Positions 35,564 to 44,325 of a stretch of 64,000 bases of DNA are shown here, in pieces. Source of the DNA: Eutrophovita sp913057845. GTDB lineage: Bacteria; Pseudomonadota; Gammaproteobacteria; Burkholderiales; Eutrophovitaceae. A model generated the notes under the pieces. The model was not told the DNA's origin and made no database searches. It worked only from the letters and a program-made list of their open reading frames with translations. Location of the stretch: the NCBI GenBank assembly GCA_963925895.1, contig CAWUVH010000011.1:1-64000 (forward strand), given 5' to 3'. The position numbers and the translations under genes were made by a program. Within the stretch, counting starts at the first letter, position 1; each line of letters starts with the position of its first letter.

Positions 35564-36859
35564 TTAACGTTGTTGAATTGACCTCACATCCCGTGGGCCC
35601 TCACCGACATATAGTTGTCTTGGGCGACCGATTTTTTGCTCGGAATCAGAAATCATTTCATTCCATTGAGCAATCCATCCAACGGTACGCGCAAGAGCAA
35701 AAATGCATGTAAACATATTTGTTGGAATCCCCATTGCCCGCTGGACGATACCCGAATAAAAATCAACGTTTGGATATAGCTTTTTCTCAATAAAATAGTC
35801 GTCTTCTAACGCTATACGTTCTAGCTCCATTGCCAGTTTGAATAAGCGGTCATTCTCCAAACCCAACTCACCTAAGACCTCATGACAGGTCTCTCGCATC
35901 AATTTAGCCCTAGGGTCATAATTTTTATAGACCCGGTGACCAAAGCCCATCAACCTAAATCCTGAATTTTTATCCTTAGCTTTCTTAATATATTCGCCAA
36001 CTCGAGACACATCTCCAATCTCTTCCAACATATCCAAACACGCTTCGTTTGCACCGCCGTGAGCCGGCCCCCAAAGGCAGGCGATTCCTGCAGCAATGCA
36101 TGCAAAAGGATTTGCACCAGAGGACCCGGCAAGACGAACAGTCGAAGTCGATGCATTTTGCTCATGATCAGCATGCAATATAAAGATACGATCTAACGCT
36201 CTCGCTAACGTTTCGTTAACTTTGTACTCTTCAGCAGGAACCGAGAACAGCATACGCATAAAGTTAGCCGAGTAGCTCAACTCATTATCTGGATACACAA
36301 AGGGTTGCCCAACCGAGTACTTGTAAGCCATAGCTGCAAGTGTTGGTATTTTGGCAATCAGGCGAAATTGTGAAATCTCTCGATGCGAAGGGTTATCTAA
36401 ATCTAATGAGTCGTGATAAAAGGCCGAGAGAGCGCCAACAGTACCGACCAAGATTGCCATTGGATGGGCGTCACGCCGGAAGCCTCTAAAAAAATTGTTA
36501 ATCTGATCATGAACCATGGTGTGTCGCATGACTTTTGAATCAAATCTTGTTTTTTCTTCGGCATTAGGTAACTCACCATTTAATAAAAGGTGGCAAACTT
36601 CAAGAAAGTCACATTGCTTAGCAAGCTGCTCGATAGGATATCCTCGATAGAGTAATACACCCTCGTCCCCATCAATATATGTTATCGCCGACCGGCAACT
36701 CGCAGTCGACAAAAATCCTGGGTCATAGGTAACTTTTCCTGTTTTACTAAGCAGACTTCGAATATCCACCGCATCCGGACCGATAGTCCCGCTGTGAATA
36801 GGAAAATCGATATTTTCTTCTCCGTTTGGGAGAACCAGATTTGCTTTTCTGTCGGACAT
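35564..36859 (-). CDS. gltA: Citrate synthase (type II)
   Basis: Condenses acetyl-CoA with oxaloacetate. 431 residues, the size of hexameric, NADH-sensitive Gram-negative citrate synthases. Seen: an N-terminal beta region (NLVLPNGEENIDFPIHSGTIG), DGDEGVLLYRGYPIEQL, HADHEQNASTSTVRLAGSSGAN with the catalytic His, GPAHGGANEACL, and MGFGHRVYKNYDPRAK, then the Asp-bearing IALEDDYFIEKKLYPNVDFYSG. It is distinct from the shorter PrpC encoded at 44-45 kb. It lies between sdhE and sucA in the TCA operon. Confidence 0.97.
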   Translation of the reverse strand: MSDRKANLVLPNGEENIDFPIHSGTIGPDAVDIRSLLSKTGKVTYDPGFLSTASCRSAITYIDGDEGVLLYRGYPIEQLAKQCDFLEVCHLLLNGELPNAEEKTRFDSKVMRHTMVHDQINNFFRGFRRDAHPMAILVGTVGALSAFYHDSLDLDNPSHREISQFRLIAKIPTLAAMAYKYSVGQPFVYPDNELSYSANFMRMLFSVPAEEYKVNETLARALDRIFILHADHEQNASTSTVRLAGSSGANPFACIAAGIACLWGPAHGGANEACLDMLEEIGDVSRVGEYIKKAKDKNSGFRLMGFGHRVYKNYDPRAKLMRETCHEVLGELGLENDRLFKLAMELERIALEDDYFIEKKLYPNVDFYSGIVQRAMGIPTNMFTCIFALARTVGWIAQWNEMISDSEQKIGRPRQLYVGEGPRDVRSIQQR

Positions 36860-36938
36860 TACAACCCCTTTTTATTTTATTTTTAGCAAGGCCCAGGCCT
36901 TTTATTTTTATATATTGCTCAGCATTTTCATCTAAAAA

Positions 36939-37169
36939 TTATTTACGCATTAAATTAACCAATACGCCGAACTCTTTATCACTTGTATCGGCCCGTCCCA
37001 TGGCAAGGTCCAATAAATCATTATCCTGAAGCCTCAACAAGCGATTAAACGTTTCTCGTTGCTCTGCCCCTAGTGATGGGTACTCTTCATTAAGAAATCT
37101 TTGCAAAACAAGATCAAGTTCTAGCAACCCCCTACGACAACTCCAACGTAATCTGTCCATATCGCTCAT
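36939..37169 (-). CDS. sdhE: Succinate dehydrogenase assembly factor SdhE
   Basis: A 76-residue protein that helps attach FAD covalently to SdhA. The family signature RRGLLELDLVL lies at residues 12-22, with the helical bundle continuing to about 72 (LRLQDNDLLDLAMGRAD). It is placed just after sdhB (10 bp) and before gltA, matching its role in maturing the complex encoded upstream. Confidence 0.93.
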   Translation of the reverse strand: MSDMDRLRWSCRRGLLELDLVLQRFLNEEYPSLGAEQRETFNRLLRLQDNDLLDLAMGRADTSDKEFGVLVNLMRK

Positions 37170-37179
37170 AACTGACGTC

Positions 37180-37875
37180 CTAAACCATCCTCTTAACGAG
37201 CATATCTTTGATTTTTCCTATGGCCTTTGTTGGATTCAAACCTTTAGGACAAACATCTACGCAATTCATGATTGAGTGACACCTGAAGAGTCGGTAGGGG
37301 TCCTCAAGATTATCTAACCGTTGACTCGACGACTGATCTCTTGAGTCCGCAAGAAATCGATAAGCCTGAAGCAAGCCGGCCGGACCTACAAACTTGTCTG
37401 GATTCCACCAAAAAGAAGGACAAGCAGTCGAGCAACAGGCACATAAAATGCACTCATACAGACCATCTAATTGCTCTCTTTCTTTTGGTGACTGCAGTCG
37501 TTCTGTATCAGGAGCTGCGTCCTCATTGACCAAATAGGGCTGAACCGAATGGTATTGTTTGAAAAACTGTGACATATCAACAATCAAGTCACGAATAACT
37601 GGCATCCCAGGTAGCGGTCGTAATTCCACAGGTGTCTTAATCGTTGCAAGACTGGTGACACACGCGAGTCCATTTTTACCATTGATGTTCATCGCGTCTG
37701 AACCACAAACACCCTCGCGACAGGATCGACGAATACTTAAAGAATCATCCATCTCCTTAATGCGAATCAGCGCATCGAGCAACATCCTATCGGATGAACC
37801 AAGCTCGACGTCATACTCCTTCATATAAGGCTTCGCATCTTTGTCTGGATCGTATCGATAAATTCTAAATAACAT
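37180..37875 (-). CDS. sdhB: Succinate dehydrogenase iron-sulfur subunit
   Basis: Carries electrons from SdhA flavin to quinone. Three cluster sites are visible in order: [2Fe-2S] with CREGVCGSDAMNINGKNGLAC, [4Fe-4S] with CILCACCSTACPSFWW, and [3Fe-4S] with CHSIMNCVDVCPKGLNP. 231 residues, complete. In the sdhCDAB order, 34 bp after sdhA. Confidence 0.97.
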   Translation of the reverse strand: MLFRIYRYDPDKDAKPYMKEYDVELGSSDRMLLDALIRIKEMDDSLSIRRSCREGVCGSDAMNINGKNGLACVTSLATIKTPVELRPLPGMPVIRDLIVDMSQFFKQYHSVQPYLVNEDAAPDTERLQSPKEREQLDGLYECILCACCSTACPSFWWNPDKFVGPAGLLQAYRFLADSRDQSSSQRLDNLEDPYRLFRCHSIMNCVDVCPKGLNPTKAIGKIKDMLVKRMV

Positions 37876-37909
37876 GACGTATACCTCTTTACTGAATAAC
37901 TAGAATCGA

Positions 37910-39676
37910 TTAATAAGTACGGACCTTAGGCTCAATAGTCTCTGCGGTTAGTGGATTCATATGAACAGGTTTATAATCCAATCGGTTCGCCTCTTTAAAC
38001 CAAAGAGTGTGCTTCAACCAATTCTCGTCATCTCTCTCTGCAAAATCTGCTCGATCATGAGCGCCCCTACTTTCTTTTCTCGCGTCCGCAGACACTAGAG
38101 AAGCCACTGCGACCTCGATCAAATTATCTAACTCCAACGCCTCAATTCGAGCTGTATTGAATACCTTACTCTTATCAGAAATTTGAGTTCTCATAACCCG
38201 TTGCGCAACCTCTTTAATTTCAGCAACCCCATTGGCAAGCAAATCTGGGAAACGGAAAACACCGCAATTTCTCTGCATTGTTTGTCGGAGTGCTGCCCCA
38301 ACCTCAGAAACAGATTCACCATTAGTTTGGTTGTTCAAACGATCCAATCGCTCACGCGTCAAATCACCAGCATCGCGGGGCAAGTCTTTATGCTCGAGAT
38401 TTTGTTTTAAAAATTTAACTGTTGAATCACCCGAAGATTTACCAAACACCAACAAGTCAGTGAGCGAGTTCGTTCCAAGTCGATTAGCACCATGAACCGA
38501 GGCACAAGCGCACTCGCCTGCAGCAAATAATCCAGGCACAATCGCCTCCTTATCTTCTCCTGATGGGGCAACCACTTCACCCCGGTAGTTAGTCGGAATA
38601 CCGCCCATCATGTAATGACACGTTGGCACCACAGGAATTGGATCTTTAACTGGATCAACATTAGCAAATTTCTTAGCAATTTCCCGAATCCCTGGCAATT
38701 TACTCTCGATTAACTCTTCACCTAAATGATCAAGCTTTAGCATTACATGATCCCCATTATCACCACAGCCTCGACCGTCCTTTATCTCGGTTGCCATCGC
38801 GCGAGCAACCACATCGCGAGACGCTAAATCTTTAGCATTAGGTGCATAACGTTCCATAAATCGTTCGCCATCCTTGTTGAGAAGATACCCTCCTTCTCCA
38901 CGCACACCCTCCGTGATTAAAACACCCGCTCCAGCTACACCTGTAGGATGGAATTGCCAGAACTCCATATCCTCTAGTGGTATCCCCGCCCGAGAGACGA
39001 TACCGAGACCATCACCAGTGTTAATAAATGCATTCGTACTCGACTCGTACACTCGCCCCGCTCCGCCTGTGGCAAATAAAACCGCCTTCGCGTGGAAAAT
39101 AAATACTTCACCCGTCTCCATTTCCATAGCCGTAACGCCTACAGCTTGACCCGATGAGTCGCGTATCAAATCAAGCGCCATCCACTCAACGAAGAAATGG
39201 GTGTTGGATCGCACATTTCTCTGATACAAAGTATGTAGCATCGCGTGGCCTGTTCGATCAGCCGCACAACACGACCGCTGACTCGGTGGACCCGCTCCAA
39301 AATTTTGCATGTGTCCGCCAAATGGGCGCTGATAAACCGACCCGTTTTCATTTCGATCAAAGGGCATCCCAAAATGCTCTAACTCAATCACGCTCTTCGG
39401 TGCTTCTCGGCACATAAACTCAATCGCATCCTGATCCCCGAGCCAATCTGACCCTTTCACGGTATCGTACATGTGCCAATGCCAGCTATCCTCACCCATA
39501 TTCGCTAATGCTGCGCCAACCCCACCTTGCGCGGCCACCGTATGGGAACGTGTAGGAAAAACTTTAGAGAGCACAGCAACCTTACAACCCGCTTCTGAAA
39601 GCTGAAGTGCAGCCCTCAGGCCAGCACCACCGGCACCAACAATCACGGCATCAAATTTTCTTACTGGATACGACAT
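37910..39676 (-). CDS. sdhA: Succinate dehydrogenase flavoprotein subunit
   Basis: Oxidises succinate to fumarate with covalently bound FAD. N-terminal FAD motif VIVGAGGAGLRAALQLSEAG, the flavinylated histidine in RSHTVAAQGGVGAAL, substrate-site residues in EFWQFHPTG and GVRGEGG, and GLFAAGECACASVHGANRLG. The C-terminal helical domain includes RKESRGAHDRADF. 588 residues. The gene starts at the base following the sdhD stop. Confidence 0.97.
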   Translation of the reverse strand: MSYPVRKFDAVIVGAGGAGLRAALQLSEAGCKVAVLSKVFPTRSHTVAAQGGVGAALANMGEDSWHWHMYDTVKGSDWLGDQDAIEFMCREAPKSVIELEHFGMPFDRNENGSVYQRPFGGHMQNFGAGPPSQRSCCAADRTGHAMLHTLYQRNVRSNTHFFVEWMALDLIRDSSGQAVGVTAMEMETGEVFIFHAKAVLFATGGAGRVYESSTNAFINTGDGLGIVSRAGIPLEDMEFWQFHPTGVAGAGVLITEGVRGEGGYLLNKDGERFMERYAPNAKDLASRDVVARAMATEIKDGRGCGDNGDHVMLKLDHLGEELIESKLPGIREIAKKFANVDPVKDPIPVVPTCHYMMGGIPTNYRGEVVAPSGEDKEAIVPGLFAAGECACASVHGANRLGTNSLTDLLVFGKSSGDSTVKFLKQNLEHKDLPRDAGDLTRERLDRLNNQTNGESVSEVGAALRQTMQRNCGVFRFPDLLANGVAEIKEVAQRVMRTQISDKSKVFNTARIEALELDNLIEVAVASLVSADARKESRGAHDRADFAERDDENWLKHTLWFKEANRLDYKPVHMNPLTAETIEPKVRTY

Positions 39677-40024
39677 TTACACACTCCACAAAATTTGAAT
39701 GGTCCATAGAGCATAAGCAATCAGAACCAGTATCGTTAGAACTTGAAGACCAAGACGCAACGCCGTGCACTTGATATAGTCCATAAAAATATCTCTGACG
39801 CCAATCCATGCGTGCCAAAAAAGACTCAAGAAAAATAATAGTGTGATGGTTCTCATCCACTGAGGTTGGAACATGTAGCTCCACTCGAAGTAATCTTTCG
39901 GGCAGGTAACGACGTAGACAATTCCAAAGACAATCGTATACACCGCCATGATGGCCGCCGTGACTCGTTGGATCAACCAATCCTTTATCCCATAATGCGC
40001 TCCGGTAACAATTCGATTTACCAT
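39677..40024 (-). CDS. sdhD: Succinate dehydrogenase membrane anchor subunit SdhD
   Basis: A 115-residue protein with three transmembrane helices that, with SdhC, anchors the complex, binds haem b and forms the quinone site. RVTAAIMAVYTIVFGIVYVV and the conserved HAWIGVRDIFMDYIK are seen. Overlaps sdhC by 7 nt and abuts sdhA. A longer frame over the same bases (39651-40037) is out of frame and spurious. Confidence 0.94.
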   Translation of the reverse strand: MVNRIVTGAHYGIKDWLIQRVTAAIMAVYTIVFGIVYVVTCPKDYFEWSYMFQPQWMRTITLLFFLSLFWHAWIGVRDIFMDYIKCTALRLGLQVLTILVLIAYALWTIQILWSV

Positions 40025-40395
40025 ATGCTGACTCCAAAAATAAGTGTGAGGACTACACTCAAAACCAATACCGCAGCGCTCGATTTACGAGCCGCCGAGA
40101 GATCTGAACCAACATGCAAGTCAAGAAGCAAGAAGCGAATACCCGCTATGAAATGATGAGTAAATGCCCAGACAAGGCCAATGACTAAAGTTTTACCCAA
40201 CCAACCCGTTAAACATTTTGCTGCCTGCGCATATCCCTGCGGAGACTCCAAACTTAACGATAAAACACCCAAGAGGACCCCGATCATCAAGAACATACCC
40301 AGACCACTCACCCGATGAAGAATTGAGACAAATCCTGGAAGGGGTAACCTGATTTTGGTGAGGTCTAAGTGTTTTGGCCTCGGTTTTGTATTCAT
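40018..40395 (-). CDS. sdhC: Succinate dehydrogenase cytochrome b556 subunit SdhC
   Basis: 125 residues with three transmembrane helices. The SdhC signature is PLPGFVSILHRVSGLGMFL (quinone-site Ser and Arg), and the haem-ligand region is FTHHFIAGIRFLLLDLHVG. It opens with the usual RPKHLDLTKIRLP. First structural gene of sdhCDAB, 38 bp after the GntR gene. Confidence 0.95.
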   Translation of the reverse strand: MNTKPRPKHLDLTKIRLPLPGFVSILHRVSGLGMFLMIGVLLGVLSLSLESPQGYAQAAKCLTGWLGKTLVIGLVWAFTHHFIAGIRFLLLDLHVGSDLSAARKSSAAVLVLSVVLTLIFGVSIW

Positions 40396-40433
40396 AACAG
40401 TTAGTTCCTTATTTTTTTATCAACAACCGCTCA

Positions 40434-41180
40434 TTAGACGATTTGATTCCTATAATGATGGTTAGAGGTATTGCAATAACTCCGCCTCAGTTCAACGGGT
40501 CGATCTCCATACGTGTAAGCAATACGATCAACCCTCAGTAAGGGCGAACCATCGAGCAAACCCAATCTGTCAACAATTTCGCCTTCTCCTAAAACCGCCT
40601 TTACCCGTTCCTCCACATAAAGAATTCTTAATCCGAATACAGCCTCATACATGCTATAGAGCATGCAGTTATGATCTAAAAGCATTTTTTCTTCGATCAC
40701 CTCAAACGGCTGACCAGGGAGACGAATCTCTTCATAAATCGTTTGAACTCCTTCTGGAGCTAAAATTCTTCGAATTAACCAACCGGTTGAGCCTGCAGCG
40801 ACCGACAAGTTCGAAGCAGACAGCTCATCGAGCTTTATCCTCCAAAAATCGATTAAATTTGCATTTACGTCCACAACTGGTCCAACGTCTGGTGCCAGCC
40901 GCAGAAACGGAAATTTTGTGGGTTCTATTTGGTGGGAGGCGACAAAAGTGCCTCTACCTTGGTGCCGAACAACCAACTTTTGGGTGGCGAGATCAGAAAT
41001 CGCTTTTCTCACGGTACCTTGGCTAACGTTATAACGTTGCGCAAGCTCAAACTCGCTTGGAATTGATTGACCTGGTGCCCACTCACCAGACCTCAAGGCG
41101 TCTGTAATTAAACGCTTAATTTGGCGATATAAAGGCACATAGCCCGCATTGGTTTCGCTTTGAAGCTCCATAATTGGCAT
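40434..41180 (-). CDS. GntR/HutC-family transcriptional regulator
   Basis: 248 residues: an N-terminal winged helix (about 12-80) with PLYRQIKRLITDALRSGEW and SQGTVRKAISDLATQKLVVRHQGRGTF, joined to a UTRA effector-binding domain (about 100-240). HutC-type members sense small metabolites. It is the first gene of the sdh-gltA-suc minus-strand series and divergent from mdh and the methylcitrate genes, so it probably controls both arms through the palindrome at 41232-41245; a TCA or propionate-derived ligand is likely but not shown. Confidence 0.9.
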   Translation of the reverse strand: MPIMELQSETNAGYVPLYRQIKRLITDALRSGEWAPGQSIPSEFELAQRYNVSQGTVRKAISDLATQKLVVRHQGRGTFVASHQIEPTKFPFLRLAPDVGPVVDVNANLIDFWRIKLDELSASNLSVAAGSTGWLIRRILAPEGVQTIYEEIRLPGQPFEVIEEKMLLDHNCMLYSMYEAVFGLRILYVEERVKAVLGEGEIVDRLGLLDGSPLLRVDRIAYTYGDRPVELRRSYCNTSNHHYRNQIV

Positions 41181-41231
41181 ATTCTATTCTCAATTTGAAG
41201 ATTTATCTACAAGAATTGCAGCTATTCTTAT

Positions 41232-41245
41232 GTCTTATATAAGAC
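41232..41245. promoter_or_regulatory. Perfect 14-bp palindrome, candidate GntR operator
   Basis: GTCTTATATAAGAC is a perfect inverted repeat located 51 bp upstream of the GntR gene and 193 bp upstream of mdh, three bases before the -35 box of a plus-strand promoter. GntR/HutC proteins bind palindromes of about this size next to their own genes. No second exact copy was noticed in the window. Confidence 0.65.
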
Positions 41246-41248
41246 TGG

Positions 41249-41278
41249 TTGACGTGAGGCGCAGACGAAAGGTACAAT
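41249..41278 (+). promoter_or_regulatory. Candidate sigma70 promoter of the mdh-prp-acnA arm
   Basis: TTGACG (41249-41254), 18-bp spacer, TACAAT (41273-41278). It would give a leader of about 155 nt before mdh. Adjacent to the palindrome, so it is placed for control by the GntR protein. Confidence 0.55.
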
Positions 41279-41438
41279 GTGCAACTAAAATGATATCCAA
41301 ATGGCATTTATAGACTCAAAAACAAGCCAGGAATCGTGAAATACCCTTCCGCCCCTTAGAAACAATAATTAGCGGCAGATGACAGAATCCATATAGTATA
41401 AAAATTAAGTCAGACAACCTTTAGAGGGATAAGTACAG

Positions 41439-42425
41439 ATGAAGAAGCCCATCAGAGTCGCCATTACAGGCGCCGCAGGTCAAATCGGATATAGCCTATT
41501 GTTTAGAATTGCTTCGGGCGAAATGCTCGGCAAAGACCAACCAGTCATCCTGCAGCTACTCGAGATAACACCCGCACTTAATGCACTCAAAGGTGTCGTT
41601 ATGGAGCTGGAGGACTGCGCATTCCCACTTTTAGCAGGTATTATCCAGTCTGACGATCCAATGGTCGCGTTCAAAGATATCGATATCGCACTTTTGGTTG
41701 GAGCTCGGCCTCGATCAAAGGGTATGGAAAGAAAAGATCTATTAGAGGCAAATGGCGCTATATTCACCGTTCAGGGACAAGCACTCAATGCAGTTGCGGC
41801 TCGAAATGTCCGAGTGCTTGTCGTAGGGAACCCGGCTAATACCAACGCTTACATCGCAATGAAGAGCGCTCCCGACCTCCCGAGTCGCAACTTCACAGCA
41901 ATGTTGCGTCTCGACCACAACCGTGCCCTATCCCAACTATCCACTAAGAGTGGCCAAAGCGTTGACTTAATCAAGAAGTTGATCGTCTGGGGTAATCATT
42001 CCCCAACGATGTACCCCGATTATCGGTTCGCAACCATAAATGGCAAACCTGCACCAGAAGTCATTAACAATCAGGACTGGTATGAAAATACATTCATATC
42101 AACCGTAGGCAAACGAGGTGCGGCAATCATTGAGGCTAGAGGCCTATCATCAGCCGCCTCTGCCGCTTCCGCCGCTATCGATCATATCCGAGATTGGGTC
42201 TTAGGCTCTCAAGGAGAATGGACGACAATGGGAGTTCCTTCTGACGGCTCTTACGGCATTCCAGAGGGGGTGATCTACGGGTTTCCCACCATCTGTTCAA
42301 ACGGTGATTACCAGATCATCCCAGACCTAAACATCGATGAATTTAGTCGCTCAAAAATAAACGGCACACTGCAGGAGCTCGAGGAAGAACGTGGTGCGAT
42401 AAGTCACTTACTCGATCAAGGGTAA
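41439..42425 (+). CDS. mdh: Malate dehydrogenase
   Basis: Oxidises malate to oxaloacetate with NAD+. 328 residues of the cytosolic-type (type 2) group typical of betaproteobacteria: VAITGAAGQIGYSLLFRIASGEMLG, the substrate arginines in ARPRSKGMERKDLL, VVGNPANTNAY, RLDHNRALSQL and the catalytic His in WGNHSPTMYPD. Ribosome-binding site AGAGGGAT precedes ATG 41439. First gene of the plus-strand arm; nine bases to the CitE-like gene. Confidence 0.97.
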   Translation: MKKPIRVAITGAAGQIGYSLLFRIASGEMLGKDQPVILQLLEITPALNALKGVVMELEDCAFPLLAGIIQSDDPMVAFKDIDIALLVGARPRSKGMERKDLLEANGAIFTVQGQALNAVAARNVRVLVVGNPANTNAYIAMKSAPDLPSRNFTAMLRLDHNRALSQLSTKSGQSVDLIKKLIVWGNHSPTMYPDYRFATINGKPAPEVINNQDWYENTFISTVGKRGAAIIEARGLSSAASAASAAIDHIRDWVLGSQGEWTTMGVPSDGSYGIPEGVIYGFPTICSNGDYQIIPDLNIDEFSRSKINGTLQELEEERGAISHLLDQG

Positions 42426-42434
42426 GTAAGCAAG

Positions 42435-43415
42435 ATGATCCATCCTGACAATGTCCTATTCCAAACGGGATCATCTTTACCGTTAATCCCTTCATGCGAA
42501 CACTTTGCTGGGAACGAGAAATTCATCCGCAAGGCCGTCATCTTGCAATCGTCAACAGAGATAAAGTTCGATGTAACGTGTGATTGCGAAGATGGGGCTC
42601 CAGCTGGAGAAGAGTATCAACACGCGATCATGGTTGGGAAAATAATGGCTGAATTAGGCGGCCCTAACAATAGATTAGGCGTTCGCATCCATGATCCAAT
42701 GCATCAAGCCTGCAATCAAGACATTGATATTTTAATGGCTGAAGCTGCTCAAAATATAGCTTACCTTACCATTCCAAAACCTGTGAGCTATGACGACACG
42801 GCTCGCACAGTTGATTACATCCATAAAGCAGCCGAGTTGAATGGCGTCAGCGCGCCACCGATCCACATCCTTATTGAAACGCAAAGCGCACTCAGTGAGG
42901 TCTTCAAAATCGCGAGTATCGACGGACTCGAAGGACTTATATTCGGCTTACTGGATTTTGTCAGTGATCATCAAGGAGCTATTCCCGCTACTGCGATGCG
43001 ATCGCCGGGACAATTTACCCATCAGTTAATTTCTCGAGCTAAAACTGAAGTTGCTGCCGCCGCACTCCGACATGGGCTTATTGCGACACATAACCCCTGC
43101 CTCGAGATTCAAGATCGATCGCTCGCTTTTGATGACGCAAAAACGGCTAGGGATACTTTCGGATTCATGCGCATGTACAGCATACATCCGTCACAAATTG
43201 AATCAATCGTAAATGGGATGAAACCTAACGAAGACGAAATTGATCGAGCCACACAAATTTTATTAGCAGCCCAAAAAGCGGACTGGGGGCCAATCTCCCA
43301 TAACAACGAAATGCATGACCGGGCGAGTTATCGGTACTTTTGGAATTTACTCCAAAGAACTCATCTCAACGGCATATCCGTCAATGAGGAAGCAAAAATC
43401 TCATTTTTTCAATGA
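42435..43415 (+). CDS. CitE-like HpcH/HpaI-family lyase (malyl-CoA or citramalyl-CoA lyase-like)
   Basis: A 326-residue TIM-barrel protein of the citrate-lyase beta / malyl-CoA lyase superfamily. Seen: DVTCDCEDGAPAGEE (Mg-binding acidic cluster), RLGVRIHDP with the substrate Arg, PIHILIETQSALSEV with the metal-binding Glu, GLIFGLLDFVSDHQGAI and the late MRMYSIHPSQI. No citF or citD is nearby, so it is not part of a citrate lyase complex. Free-standing members cleave or form malyl-CoA, methylmalyl-CoA or citramalyl-CoA. Set between mdh and prpB it might feed glyoxylate, pyruvate or propionyl-CoA carbon into these pathways; the exact reaction is unknown. Confidence 0.85.
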   Translation: MIHPDNVLFQTGSSLPLIPSCEHFAGNEKFIRKAVILQSSTEIKFDVTCDCEDGAPAGEEYQHAIMVGKIMAELGGPNNRLGVRIHDPMHQACNQDIDILMAEAAQNIAYLTIPKPVSYDDTARTVDYIHKAAELNGVSAPPIHILIETQSALSEVFKIASIDGLEGLIFGLLDFVSDHQGAIPATAMRSPGQFTHQLISRAKTEVAAAALRHGLIATHNPCLEIQDRSLAFDDAKTARDTFGFMRMYSIHPSQIESIVNGMKPNEDEIDRATQILLAAQKADWGPISHNNEMHDRASYRYFWNLLQRTHLNGISVNEEAKISFFQ

Positions 43416-43434
43416 AATACAGTTAGGACAAATC

Positions 43435-44325
43435 ATGACCATCTCTTCCCAAGGGAAAAAATTTAGAGAAGCTGTTGATGCTGAACAACCTCTACAGGTT
43501 ATCGGCGCGATTAACGCTTACCACGCACGTCTTGCGGAGCAATCTGGATATAAAGCTATATACTTATCGGGCGGTGGAGTAGCCGCGGGTTCTTTAGGCA
43601 TTCCTGATCTTGGCATTTCCTCTCTGGATGACGTTCTAACTGACGTCCGGCGCATTACAGATGTCTGCTCTCTGCCCCTCCTTGTCGATGTGGATACTGG
43701 ATTTGGTGGCGCGTTTAATATCGCAAGGACAGTAAAATCTTTAATAAAATTTGGCGCCGGGGCCATGCACATTGAGGATCAAGTCCAAAGCAAACGATGC
43801 GGGCATCGCCCTAACAAGGAAATCGTCTCAAAGGTCGAATTCGTCGACAGAATCAAAGCGGCAGCAGACGCGCGAATAGATCCTGACTTCGTCATCATGG
43901 CCCGAACAGACGCGCTTGCGGTTGATGGATTGGATGCCGCTATTGACCGAGCATGTGCGTGCGTAGAAGCTGGGGCAGACATGATATTTCCCGAAGCCAT
44001 GACTGAGCTCAGCATGTACCAAAAATTTGCAGATGCAGTTAAGGTCCCCATTTTGGCGAATATCACAGAATTTGGACATACTCCCCTATTTACGGTCGAG
44101 GAATTACGTTCCGTAGATGTAGGGCTTGTTCTTTATCCGCTATCTGCTTTTCGGGCAATGAATCAGGCTGCGCTTAACGTCTACCAAACAGTACGCAAAG
44201 AGGGGACGCAAAAATCTGTCCTCGACACCATGCAAACGCGAGACGAACTGTACGACTATCTCGATTACCACAAATACGAAAAAAAATTAGATGATCTTTT
44301 TGTGAAAGGAAACAATCATGAGTGA
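43435..44325 (+). CDS. prpB: 2-methylisocitrate lyase
   Basis: Cleaves 2-methylisocitrate to pyruvate and succinate, the last step of the methylcitrate cycle. 296 residues from ATG 43435, which follows TTAGGACA; a longer frame from 43315 overlaps the CitE-like gene by 100 bp and is rejected. Motifs: SGGGVAAGSLGIPDLG, DVDTGFGG, the catalytic KRCGHRPNKE, and ARTDALAVDGLDAAI. The KRCGH form and length favour PrpB over isocitrate lyase. Overlaps prpC by 8 nt. Confidence 0.96.
   Translation: MTISSQGKKFREAVDAEQPLQVIGAINAYHARLAEQSGYKAIYLSGGGVAAGSLGIPDLGISSLDDVLTDVRRITDVCSLPLLVDVDTGFGGAFNIARTVKSLIKFGAGAMHIEDQVQSKRCGHRPNKEIVSKVEFVDRIKAAADARIDPDFVIMARTDALAVDGLDAAIDRACACVEAGADMIFPEAMTELSMYQKFADAVKVPILANITEFGHTPLFTVEELRSVDVGLVLYPLSAFRAMNQAALNVYQTVRKEGTQKSVLDTMQTRDELYDYLDYHKYEKKLDDLFVKGNNHE

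Noticed and set aside
36888..36901. AAGGCC-CA-GGCCTT repeat followed by T-rich DNA between sdhE and gltA
   Set aside because: The T-rich side faces the plus strand, where no gene needs a terminator; the loop is too short for a stable hairpin as written.
39651..40037. 128-codon frame over sdhD
   Set aside because: It is a shadow of sdhD in another frame; the membrane-anchor signature lies in the 115-residue frame.
43315..43434. N-terminal extension of PrpB into the CitE-like gene
   Set aside because: The conserved protein begins at ATG 43435 with a good ribosome-binding site; the extension is an out-of-frame reading of the preceding gene.
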